DNA from: a bacterium BMS3Abin04
Lineage (GTDB): Bacteria > Bacteroidota > Ignavibacteria > Ignavibacteriales > Melioribacteraceae
DNA length: 37,934 nucleotides
Assembly: GCA_002898175.1 (NCBI GenBank)
Contig: BDSW01000257.1
Location: 1 to 37,934 of the forward strand
Direction of reading: 5' to 3'
Below, one piece after another: positions 1 through 7,724 of the stretch (its first letter is position 1; each line of letters opens with the position of its first letter). The notes under the pieces were generated by a model. That model had not been told where the DNA came from. It was given only the letters and a program-made list of their open reading frames with translations, and ran no database searches. A program made the position numbers and the translations under genes.

Positions 1-765
1 TTTAATTACACCGGAACCGTCGTGTACGCCTGTGGAAGCGACTAAATCGCATTTAACTTTATCCGAAAGCATTGCAATCCAGCGTAAGGGCATTGATAAA
101 TCTTGAGGATTACTGAGGACGTATGTGGAAATAATTTTTTCGTCTTCTATATCAAAATCCGGAGCGAAAAATTTATTAAACAAAACCAATCCCTTAATTC
201 CCGTTTCGGAAAGTTTTAAAATCATTGTTGCTAAGTTTGAGAAATAATGACTAATTTTTAATGTAACCGGAACGCTGGTATTGTTCAACACTTTTTCAAC
301 AATATTAAAATATAGTTTCTCGTTTTCTTCGCAAGTTCTATTGAAATTTGAAGGCAGAAGAAACATGTTCAATTCGATAGCGTCAACTCCAACGCTTTCC
401 ATTTGCTTGGCAAAATAAATCCATTCGTGGTCAGACATGCAGTTTATACTTCCGATTACAGGGATGTTAACATGTCTTTTTAGATCAAGGAGCAGATCGA
501 GATATTTTTCAACATTGTGCTGTTTTACTTTAGCATCAAAATAATCGAATAATCCCTCATCATAGCCGGCTTTAACGGCTTCTTTAATTTCATGTTCAGA
601 TTCTAATGTTATTTCTTCTTCAAATATCGATCTTAATACAACAGCTGAAACACCGTTGTCTTCTAATGTTTTAATACTATCTATATTATCTGTTAATGTA
701 GAACTGGATGCAATAATCGGGTTTTTTAATTTCATTCCCAAATAAGTAGTTGATAAATCTGCCAT
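1..765 (-). CDS. Dihydroorotate dehydrogenase-like FMN-barrel protein, partial (3' end outside window)
   Basis: I translated this by hand because the ORF track omits it: the stop codon lies beyond base 1. It gives 255 codons from an ATG at 765, with AGGA about 8 nt upstream. The protein starts MADLSTTYLGMKLKNPIIAS, typical of the dihydroorotate dehydrogenase TIM-barrel family that binds FMN. In true PyrD enzymes the strand IELN is followed by a S/C-P-N catalytic loop. Here it reads IELNMFLLPSNF, so the catalytic Ser/Cys-Pro-Asn is absent and pyrimidine synthesis is doubtful. It follows the GltD-like gene in the same direction after 43 nt, so it is probably the last gene of the Mbx operon. A GltD-like flavoprotein next to an FMN barrel recalls the PreT/PreA halves of bacterial dihydropyrimidine dehydrogenase. 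The family assignment is firm; the substrate is unknown. Confidence 0.85.
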   Translation of the reverse strand, partial: MADLSTTYLGMKLKNPIIASSSTLTDNIDSIKTLEDNGVSAVVLRSIFEEEITLESEHEIKEAVKAGYDEGLFDYFDAKVKQHNVEKYLDLLLDLKRHVNIPVIGSINCMSDHEWIYFAKQMESVGVDAIELNMFLLPSNFNRTCEENEKLYFNIVEKVLNNTSVPVTLKISHYFSNLATMILKLSETGIKGLVLFNKFFAPDFDIEDEKIISTYVLSNPQDLSMPLRWIAMLSDKVKCDLVASTGVHDGSGVIK

Positions 766-808
766 TTTATTTTCCTATAATTGTCTAAATTTCAATTTAC
801 AAATTATA

Positions 809-2605
809 TTATTTATTTTCACTTTTTAAGATAAACTTTTCAATTCCCTTTACTGCACGGTAACCGTCTGCAATTGCACTAATTGCATCTGCTCTTCTGT
901 TTGCAATATCACCTGAAGCAAATAACCAAGGTACATTTGTTTGTTGATCTTCATTAACAATAATTCTACCGCGTTTAATTTCAATTTGATTTTTAATATC
1001 CTCAGGTATAAAATTATAGTCCGCTGATTGCCCAATAGCGCCGATAACAGAAGTAACTTCAATGATGTGTTCATCACCTTCAATAATTTTTGGCCGCGGT
1101 CTTCCTCCTTCGGGGTCGGGAATCATTTCTGCATTGGCATATTTTAATGCTTTTACCTTTTTATTTTCATCAAGTATTATTTCTAACGGAATTGCCTGAG
1201 GATGGATATGAACGCCTTCATCTTCAGCTCCCTCAATCTCTTCCCAATCAGCCGGCATATCTTCAACACGGCGTCTATAGAGAATTGTTACGTCAGCGCC
1301 AAGTCTTCGCGAAACTCGTGCAGCATCTATTGCTACATTTCCACCACCTATTACAACAACTTTATCTCCAATCTCAACATGTCTGTCGCTATTAATATTC
1401 CTTAAGAAATTAACGGCTTGGATAGAACCTTCCTCATTTTCACCTACTAGTCCTAATTCATATGGCACTTCAAATCCAATTCCTATTAAAATAGCTTCGT
1501 GATGCTGCTTCATTTCCTCTAAAGTAATATCTTTACCGACTTTTGTATTGTATTTTATTTTCACTCCCATTTTTTCCATATATTCTACCTGCTTATCTAT
1601 GCTGTCCAAAGGTAGTCGGTATTTAGGAATCCCATACATTATCATTCCGCCTGCGTGCGATTTCGATTCGTATATTGTAACATTAAACCCTCGTAAGGAT
1701 AAATAATAAGCTGCTGTAAGTCCCGAAGGTCCGGCGCCTATTATTCCAACTGAGTGACCGTTTGGCGGAAGAATTTCAGGGTTAACAATCTTCTCGATTA
1801 AATCGGCATTATTCACAGTGCTGGTTGCATAACCCTTTAACCAACGAATAGCAATAGGTTCGCCTCGATGTCCAATAGCACAAACAGTTTCGCATCGTCG
1901 TGTACAAACTTTACCGCAGGTTTCGCCAAGCGGGTTATTATCATAAATAATTTTTACTGCTGCTTCGTCATCGCCATTTGCAATTGCGTTGATATATTCC
2001 GGAATATGCATGTGAACAGGGCAGATATCTGTACAAATAGAACAACCCACACAGCGGGCAGCTTCTTTGCGTGCTTCTTCTTCATTATATCCAAGCAAAA
2101 CTTCCGCAAAAGATTTTACTCTTTCTGTCCCTTCCAATTCATGCATTGGAATGCGTTCGTATTCTAAAAGAGGTTTTCCTTCGGCGCTTTGGAATGAAAG
2201 ATTTTCTTTACCTTCCGGGTTATCCACACCCGGCATCCACAGAAATGAATCCGGGTCTTCGCTTACATATACATAATCTTTAGTTAAGTTTAGTGAACCG
2301 GTAGGACAAACATCAACGCATAGAGCACACCAGCAGCATCGTCCGTTATCAACACGCGGGCGTAAGCCGGAATCTCCGCTGTTGGTTTCAAACCCGTCAA
2401 CATGAATCATATCAATTGCTGCATTTTGACAGATAGTTGCACATGTTCCGCAGCCGATACACTCTTCCAAATCGTTAAAATGAAGACCTCTATAGCGAGC
2501 CGCAGTTTCCTTCTTTTCTTTGGGATACCTAACGGTATGAGGTGGTTTTGTACCTTGTTTTAATGCAGAGAACGGAGCTAAAACTCCTTTTATATCAAAT
2601 GCCAT
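809..2605 (-). CDS. NuoI-like diferredoxin fused to GltD/NfnL-type NAD(P)H:FAD oxidoreductase (MbxN position)
   Basis: This 598-aa cytoplasmic Fe-S flavoprotein has three parts. Residues ~40-110 are a two-cluster ferredoxin domain like NuoI (C49/C52/C55/C59 and C90/C93/C96/C100). Residues ~180-250 are the N-terminal Fe-S domain of GltD/NfnL/DPYD proteins (C185/C188/C191/C195 and C230/C234/C238/C242). Residues ~285-590 carry two Rossmann folds: GIIGAGPSG binds FAD and VVVIGGGNVAIDAA binds NAD(P)H. Sixteen cysteines would hold up to four [4Fe-4S] clusters. It occupies the last-subunit (NuoI/MbxN) place, 9 nt after the NuoD-like gene. No glutamate synthase large subunit lies beside it, so the usual label 'glutamate synthase beta subunit' is unlikely to be its role. 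I infer that it couples the membrane complex to NAD(P)H. As I recall, similar fusions or neighbours occur in Thermotoga-type Mbx clusters. Domain calls are firm; direction of electron flow is inferred. Confidence 0.9.
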   Translation of the reverse strand: MAFDIKGVLAPFSALKQGTKPPHTVRYPKEKKETAARYRGLHFNDLEECIGCGTCATICQNAAIDMIHVDGFETNSGDSGLRPRVDNGRCCWCALCVDVCPTGSLNLTKDYVYVSEDPDSFLWMPGVDNPEGKENLSFQSAEGKPLLEYERIPMHELEGTERVKSFAEVLLGYNEEEARKEAARCVGCSICTDICPVHMHIPEYINAIANGDDEAAVKIIYDNNPLGETCGKVCTRRCETVCAIGHRGEPIAIRWLKGYATSTVNNADLIEKIVNPEILPPNGHSVGIIGAGPSGLTAAYYLSLRGFNVTIYESKSHAGGMIMYGIPKYRLPLDSIDKQVEYMEKMGVKIKYNTKVGKDITLEEMKQHHEAILIGIGFEVPYELGLVGENEEGSIQAVNFLRNINSDRHVEIGDKVVVIGGGNVAIDAARVSRRLGADVTILYRRRVEDMPADWEEIEGAEDEGVHIHPQAIPLEIILDENKKVKALKYANAEMIPDPEGGRPRPKIIEGDEHIIEVTSVIGAIGQSADYNFIPEDIKNQIEIKRGRIIVNEDQQTNVPWLFASGDIANRRADAISAIADGYRAVKGIEKFILKSENK

Positions 2606-2614
2606 AATTGCCTC

Positions 2615-3718
2615 TTATCTCTCTATTTCAGGAGGACATGTTCCTAAACTATTCATTATAAAACTTACATCGGCTATATTTGCACCGACAAGAATTTTTT
2701 CCAACAAAGAAACACCATGAACATATGCAGGTCCGCGTACATGTACTCTTCTTGGTTTTATTGAACCGTCGCTTACTACATAATATCCAAATTCACCACG
2801 GGCAGACTCGGTTTTAACGTAAGCTTCACCAGGAGGAACCTGCCAGGTTAACGGGTTCGGAATTTTATTATAGTAATCGCCCTTCGGCATCTTCTCGATT
2901 ACTTGCCTTATTATTGAAATTGATTGTTCATATTCTTGTCTTCTAACAAGTGCTCGTGACCAAACATCGCAGCCGTCCGAGGTTGGGACAATAAAATTTA
3001 ATTTATCATAAACTTCATACGGTTCGTCAATACGAACATCATGCTTTATTCCTGAGCCGCGTAAAGGCGGACCGACAACGCCCCATTCAATAGCTTTATC
3101 TTTTGGAATAATTCCAACACCCTGAGCACGTTTCTGAAAAAGTGCATTATTAAAAAGCAAGTTGTCATAATCAGGCAAACGGTTTTCCAAGTAATCGAGA
3201 GTTTTTAAAACTCTGTCGGTAAAGCCTTCCGGAAGATCACGCCTTACACCGCCTGCCCAAATGTACATATGGTAAACTCTTCCGCCTGTTAATTCTTCGA
3301 ACAAGTCTAAAATGTAATCACGATCACCAATAGTCCACTGCGGCATTGTATAAAGTCCCATAGAACCCGATTGACCACCCATCCAAAGACCGTACGTAGC
3401 AAGTCGCGCAAGTTCCAAAACCATTACGCGAATATATTTTGCGCGTTCGGGAACTTCCCGTCCTTCAATTTCTTCAATTGCACGTGCAAGGTTTTCTTCA
3501 TTCGGATCAGGTTCGGGTACACAAATACGGCAAACAATAGGAAAGCTTTGTGTCCAAGTTCTTTGTTCCATTAACTTTTCAAATGCTCTGTGCAAATAAC
3601 CAACGTGAGTTTCAGCTTTAACAATTGTATCGCCGGCTACTTTTAGTTTTACCATCATATTCCCGGTTATTCCGGGATGTTGTGGACCAAGGTATATTGT
3701 AGTTTCTTTTTCTCTCAT
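2615..3718 (-). CDS. mbxL: NuoD/NiFe-hydrogenase large-subunit homolog of an Mbx-type complex
   Basis: This 367-aa peripheral subunit is homologous to complex I NuoD (49 kDa) and to group 4 NiFe-hydrogenase large subunits. The family start GPQHPGITGN is present, as is HVGYLHRAFEKL. The N-terminal NiFe motif CxxC is kept (C63 and C66, in IVCRICVPEPD). At the C-terminus, where hydrogenases have DPCxxC, this protein reads GTCPPEIER: C361 is kept and the second cysteine is replaced by E364. A complete four-cysteine NiFe site is therefore absent, which argues against hydrogenase activity. Complex I NuoD lacks all four, so this is not an ordinary complex I subunit either. The pattern fits the Mbx/Mbs branch, which in Thermococcales works in sulfur respiration. 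Its start overlaps the stop of the NuoC-like gene (ATGA), so translation is coupled. Homology is firm; the catalysed reaction is unknown. Confidence 0.92.
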   Translation of the reverse strand: MREKETTIYLGPQHPGITGNMMVKLKVAGDTIVKAETHVGYLHRAFEKLMEQRTWTQSFPIVCRICVPEPDPNEENLARAIEEIEGREVPERAKYIRVMVLELARLATYGLWMGGQSGSMGLYTMPQWTIGDRDYILDLFEELTGGRVYHMYIWAGGVRRDLPEGFTDRVLKTLDYLENRLPDYDNLLFNNALFQKRAQGVGIIPKDKAIEWGVVGPPLRGSGIKHDVRIDEPYEVYDKLNFIVPTSDGCDVWSRALVRRQEYEQSISIIRQVIEKMPKGDYYNKIPNPLTWQVPPGEAYVKTESARGEFGYYVVSDGSIKPRRVHVRGPAYVHGVSLLEKILVGANIADVSFIMNSLGTCPPEIER

Positions 3719-4314
3719 TCTTCTATTCTACGAATCGAAAATTCTTTTGCAAAATCCGGCACTTCTTCACCGCTGTGTTTACTAATTGTTTCTCGCACAT
3801 CTTGTGCGTCTTCACGTCCGGGACGCTGATAAAAATTTTCTTTTGAGTACTTGATTGTATCAAAATCCCTTCTCATCGGTGGAACGCCTTCCCAATCCTC
3901 AAGAATAAATTCTCCTAGGCGCTCGTTGCCTTTAAAATTGATGCCATACATCTCATGAATTTCGCGTTCATAAGTTTCCGCTTGAGGCCATAAGTGACTT
4001 AATGTAATAAACTCCGGTTTTTCTCTGTTAACTCTCGTTTTAACCATTATCATTAAGCTTGCTTCGTACGACCAGAGCATAAAAATGAGTTCAAATTCAT
4101 TTTCTTCTATCCAATCAACGCAAGAAATATGTGCCAGGTGTTTAAAATTCAAATAGTCTCTGGCATAGGATAAAAACAGAGGAACTAAATCTAAGCGAAG
4201 TTTAACTTTAACTCTTTTTTTGCGTTGAATTTCAACTTCAGCTGTGTGAAAAATCTTTTGTATTTGATCAACGCATGTATTTTCTGTGCAATCTTGAATG
4301 TGCATATTAATCAC
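3715..4314 (-). CDS. mbxK: NuoC-like 30-kDa subunit (MbxK)
   Basis: This 199-aa subunit belongs to the respiratory-chain 30-kDa family (NuoC). The C-terminal half shows the signature HEMYGINFKGNERL, followed by ILEDWEGVPPMRRDF, which corresponds to the conserved 'L..dWeg.PlRKD' end of NuoC. The protein bridges the NuoB- and NuoD-like subunits in the hydrophilic arm and carries no cofactor. The track start is a GTG at 4314 that overlaps the preceding TGA. An ATG three codons later at 4305 has GGTGA at good Shine-Dalgarno distance and may be the true start. The gene overlaps its downstream neighbour mbxL by 4 nt, in keeping with a co-translated complex. It is separate from NuoD, unlike the NuoCD fusion of E. 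coli. Confidence 0.9.
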   Translation of the reverse strand: MINMHIQDCTENTCVDQIQKIFHTAEVEIQRKKRVKVKLRLDLVPLFLSYARDYLNFKHLAHISCVDWIEENEFELIFMLWSYEASLMIMVKTRVNREKPEFITLSHLWPQAETYEREIHEMYGINFKGNERLGEFILEDWEGVPPMRRDFDTIKYSKENFYQRPGREDAQDVRETISKHSGEEVPDFAKEFSIRRIEE

Positions 4315-4856
4315 CAGTTATAATCGGGCATTTTCCAATTGTGAATTACTTTCTTTTGATTTTCTCTGTACCACTCTAAATTTTTTTGATATTTTTCCGC
4401 ACCGTTAGCTTTACCTTCGGAAATTAACTGCTGTAATTTTATAAATCCTGAAATTACACTTTCAGGACGGGGCATACAGCCATTGATATAAACGTCAACC
4501 GGTAAATAGCGATCAAGAGCTTTAATTGTATTATAAGAATCCCAGTACATTCCGCCATTTATTGTACACGAGCCAAAACCAATTACATATTTAGGGGATT
4601 GCATTTGTTCATAAGTACGAATTACTCGCTTTAAAGTTTTAGTTGCTAAGTAACCCGTAATTAACAATACATCTGCCTGGCGGGGTGTTGCCGCACCTCT
4701 AAGTCCGAAACGCTCACCGTCGTATCTGGAAGTCATAGTCGGCGGAACTTCAATTGCGCCGCATCCGGTTCCGTACGCTAATATCCATAATGAATGTTTG
4801 CGTGCAAAGTTTTGAATTATATCTACAATTTTTTTTGAATTTTTATCGTAAGTCAT
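4311..4856 (-). CDS. mbxJ: NuoB-like Fe-S subunit (MbxJ)
   Basis: This 181-aa subunit is homologous to NuoB and to the small subunit of group 4 hydrogenases, which holds the cluster nearest the active site. Recognisable segments are GTGCGAIEVPPT, VIGFGSCTINGGMYWDS and INGCMPRPESVI. The spacing C97-C127 matches the last two N2-cluster ligands of complex I. The first motif has a single cysteine, C32 followed by Gly, where complex I has tandem Cys-Cys and hydrogenases have CxxC. I read the codons directly (TGC GGC), so this is not a translation slip. Three cysteines plus a non-Cys ligand, or a remodelled cluster, is the implication. The gene sits 6 nt after the NuoH-like gene and overlaps the NuoC-like gene. 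Homology is firm; the cluster chemistry is inference. Confidence 0.9.
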   Translation of the reverse strand: MTYDKNSKKIVDIIQNFARKHSLWILAYGTGCGAIEVPPTMTSRYDGERFGLRGAATPRQADVLLITGYLATKTLKRVIRTYEQMQSPKYVIGFGSCTINGGMYWDSYNTIKALDRYLPVDVYINGCMPRPESVISGFIKLQQLISEGKANGAEKYQKNLEWYRENQKKVIHNWKMPDYNW

Positions 4857-4862
4857 AATAAT

Positions 4863-5777
4863 TTATCCTTTCATTACAACTGCAAGTATTGCAATAACAC
4901 CAAAAACCGTAGGCCATTTCCAGAAGAATCTAATAGCCTGTTCTGTTCTAAATCTCGGATTAACAATTCCGGTTAATACCGGAATCATGTAAAGCAAAAA
5001 AGTTTTAACTATTAGGGTCCCGAAATCACCGGCGCCTCCAAGAAAGATATCGGTAAATAGAACAAGTTTTGCAAAAGTAAAAATAGAACGACTTGTCTGC
5101 ATCAGTCCTAAATATTTTCCCCCGAATTCCGAGGGAGGACCTGAAGCTATTTCTGCCGGGGCAATTACAACATCAAAAGGTGCATATCCCATCATTCCTA
5201 AAAATGCTAAGATTGCAGCTATAAAAGCGATGGGCGATTGAAAAATTATCCAATTTGTAAATTTGTCTTGAACAGCTAATAAATCATTTAATGAAGTAGT
5301 ATGAAATTGAATCATAATTGCAACAAGCGCTAAAACAAAAGGGATTTCATAGCCGACCATCATGCTTAATCCACGGGAAACACCGATAGCTGCATTTGGG
5401 TTACCTGATTGTCCGACACCTAAAGCCATTCCGAGTGAACCAAAAACCATTATGTAAAGCAGGAAGATTAAATCTCCGCTAAAACTTAAATTTGCAAACA
5501 GTTTGGAATCTCTTAAAACCGGTATAAAATAAAGAGTTGTAACAGAAGCGGTAATTGCAAAAACCGGTGCTAAATGATGCATCCAACCATGGCTTACGGT
5601 AGTTTTTTTGCTATAAAGTTTAATAATATCCCAAAAATTTTGAACGACCGGAGGACCGAATCTATTTTGAACGCGGGCTGTAATATTCCTAACAATACCG
5701 CCATATGCAACACCAACAATAAATGCGATTATTGGAGTTATTATTATACCAAGAACTTTTAACCAATTAATATCCAT
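4863..5777 (-). CDS. mbxM: NuoH-like membrane subunit (MbxM)
   Basis: This 304-aa multi-pass membrane protein of the NuoH/HycD/MbhM family anchors the hydrophilic arm to the ion-pumping arm. The family motif ARVQNRFGPPVVQNFWD is followed by the charged loop PFDVVIAPAEIASGPP and SEFGGKYLGL, matching the conserved 'PFD..EaE.e...G...EysG' region of NuoH. About eight hydrophobic segments are visible. The position between the antiporter-like subunits and the NuoB/C/D-like genes is that of mbxM in the archaeal Mbx order. The start ATG at 5777 has a TTAGGA Shine-Dalgarno-like stretch upstream. Nothing appears truncated. Confidence 0.92.
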   Translation of the reverse strand: MDINWLKVLGIIITPIIAFIVGVAYGGIVRNITARVQNRFGPPVVQNFWDIIKLYSKKTTVSHGWMHHLAPVFAITASVTTLYFIPVLRDSKLFANLSFSGDLIFLLYIMVFGSLGMALGVGQSGNPNAAIGVSRGLSMMVGYEIPFVLALVAIMIQFHTTSLNDLLAVQDKFTNWIIFQSPIAFIAAILAFLGMMGYAPFDVVIAPAEIASGPPSEFGGKYLGLMQTSRSIFTFAKLVLFTDIFLGGAGDFGTLIVKTFLLYMIPVLTGIVNPRFRTEQAIRFFWKWPTVFGVIAILAVVMKG

Positions 5778-5822
5778 CTATAAAAATCCTAATTAACTAA
5801 ACTTGTATTAGAAAGTATTTTA

Positions 5823-7673
5823 TTAAAGTGCAACACCAAATATTAGTTCTGAAAACAAAAATAAAATCAATAAAAATCCCATTACATACATTGCATAAGT
5901 TTGTCCGTTCCCAGTGTAAACATATCGTAGATGTTCAAATGAATCTTCTAATAATTTACCAGTATAATTGTATAGCTTGTCAACACTAGGTTTCAAAACC
6001 GATCCTAACGCTCTTTCAAACGGTTTATAAAAATCAATTGCATAAGTAAGATTTTCGTTTCCTGTTGGAACTTCACCTGAGGTATGAATATCCTTTGTAG
6101 TTACATAACGATTTTTTCTGTAACCTTTGACCGTAATTAATATCCAGGCAATAATAAATACACCCCCAATTGAAGTTACAATTGTATTCAAATCAATTTC
6201 ACTGCCCCAATTATTAAATAGAACGGAGGTTTCCCATGCATGTTGGAAGTTCCCGAGATAACCCATAGCACCGGAGATCGGTTTTAACAATAGTCCCGGG
6301 AAAACACCGAATACTAAAGTTGAAACTGCGAGGATGAGCATCGGGACAATCATTCTTAACGGAGCTTCTTTTACGTTCTCGGTTTCTTTTTCTTCCTGCC
6401 CTAAAAACATTGAAAAGATAAATCTATATAAGTATAAAAATGCTGCTGTGCTTGCAAAGAAAATAACTATTACTAAGAAATAATGATTAGATTGAATCAA
6501 GGATTCATAAAGCATCCATTTCCCTGCAAAGCCGCCCAGAGGAGGGATGCCGGCAACAGTAATAATTCCAAATAAAGCCGTGAAAAATGTATACGGCATT
6601 TTTCTAATCAACCCTGATACTTCATTCATGTTTGTTGTTCCGGTTCTGTAATAAACGGCTCCAACAGAAAGGAAAAGCATCGACTTAAAAATACCGTGCA
6701 TTATTGTTAAAAATAGAGCTGCTGTAATACTTAACGGTGTCCCAATTGCAAGCCCGGTAATTATATAACCTAATTGACCAATGGAAGAGTAGGCGAGCAG
6801 CTTTTTGGCATCTGTTTGAAAGATTGCATAGAATGTAGAGAACAAAGCCGTCAGTGCGCCTATCCAGGCTAATATTTCTTGAACATAAGGATAAAATCCT
6901 TGCCCGGCAGCAAGTTTAAATAAAACTAAACCGATACCAAAGATTCCCATTTTCGAAAGCGCACCTGAAAATATGGCTGTATACGGCGCTGGAGACATTT
7001 TATAAGCATCGGGAGCCCAAACATGTAGCGGCATCATTGCACTTTTAACGCCAAATCCGGTTATTAATAATATTACTACGGCTAATTTTGCGGCAATGCT
7101 CATTGTTCCGAAGTTTGCAAATATGTTTGCAAGCTGAAGGGAACCGAGCCCGGAGTAAATAATTACGATAGCCGTCAGTATTGAATAAGCCCCTATTGCG
7201 CTGAAAATAAAATATTTAAGTCCAACGCTTTGCGCCTCTTCGCAGCAATAAATAGTTAACATGAAAGACGACCAAGTCATAATTTCCCAGAAGAAGAAAA
7301 GGGAAATTAAGTCCTGACTATAAACAATCCCAAACATTGCCCCGATTGAGAACATAAAGTTCATGTAAAAATAGCCGAGTCTTTCTTTATTAGCCATAAA
7401 AGCGGATGAGTAAATTAATGCAAAGAAAGAAAGGACAGCAATAAGTAACCCGAATAATTGGCTATATTCTGTTACACCCCAATTTATTGCAAACATACCA
7501 ATTGAAAAATTAACATTTGATGTTTGCCCCGGCAATTGCCAAACTATGTATCCGGCTATCGTTATTGCAATTATTACAATTGCATCACGTAAAACAGGAA
7601 TAGTGTGATGAGCAATAAAAGCCAGCAAACCTGCAGCAAAAATTAATAGTAATAATACCGGAATTGAAATCAT
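5823..7673 (-). CDS. mbxH': Antiporter-like subunit of the NuoL/MrpA-N/MbxH' type with C-terminal extension
   Basis: This 616-aa integral membrane protein carries the proton-conducting-transporter domain (Proton_antipo_M family). The transmembrane ion-path residues are present: the Glu in FFFWEIMTWSSF (TM5 type) and the Lys in GFGVKSAMMPLHVW (TM7 type), followed by APDAYKMSPAPYTA. About 14 hydrophobic helices are followed by a soluble stretch around residues 525-590 and a final helix near the end, YAMYVMGFLLILFLFSELI. This extension may act as the lateral helix seen in NuoL-like subunits. Two antiporter-like subunits in tandem, with NuoH next, is the H-H'-M arrangement of Mbx. The gene translocates H+ or Na+ by homology; the ion cannot be read from sequence. 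Confidence 0.9.
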   Translation of the reverse strand: MISIPVLLLLIFAAGLLAFIAHHTIPVLRDAIVIIAITIAGYIVWQLPGQTSNVNFSIGMFAINWGVTEYSQLFGLLIAVLSFFALIYSSAFMANKERLGYFYMNFMFSIGAMFGIVYSQDLISLFFFWEIMTWSSFMLTIYCCEEAQSVGLKYFIFSAIGAYSILTAIVIIYSGLGSLQLANIFANFGTMSIAAKLAVVILLITGFGVKSAMMPLHVWAPDAYKMSPAPYTAIFSGALSKMGIFGIGLVLFKLAAGQGFYPYVQEILAWIGALTALFSTFYAIFQTDAKKLLAYSSIGQLGYIITGLAIGTPLSITAALFLTIMHGIFKSMLFLSVGAVYYRTGTTNMNEVSGLIRKMPYTFFTALFGIITVAGIPPLGGFAGKWMLYESLIQSNHYFLVIVIFFASTAAFLYLYRFIFSMFLGQEEKETENVKEAPLRMIVPMLILAVSTLVFGVFPGLLLKPISGAMGYLGNFQHAWETSVLFNNWGSEIDLNTIVTSIGGVFIIAWILITVKGYRKNRYVTTKDIHTSGEVPTGNENLTYAIDFYKPFERALGSVLKPSVDKLYNYTGKLLEDSFEHLRYVYTGNGQTYAMYVMGFLLILFLFSELIFGVAL

Positions 7674-7724
7674 CTTATATATACCTCGTAAATACTATTG
7701 CCCATAATTAGATCAGTCATTATT

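Noticed and set aside
809-2605. Labelling the Fe-S flavoprotein as glutamate synthase small subunit
   Set aside because: No large subunit is present; it is fused to a NuoI-like ferredoxin domain and sits in the Mbx operon.
2615-3718. Calling the complex a NiFe hydrogenase (Mbh or Hyf type)
   Set aside because: The C-terminal CxxC is broken (CxxE), so the NiFe centre is incomplete, and no maturation genes are seen nearby.
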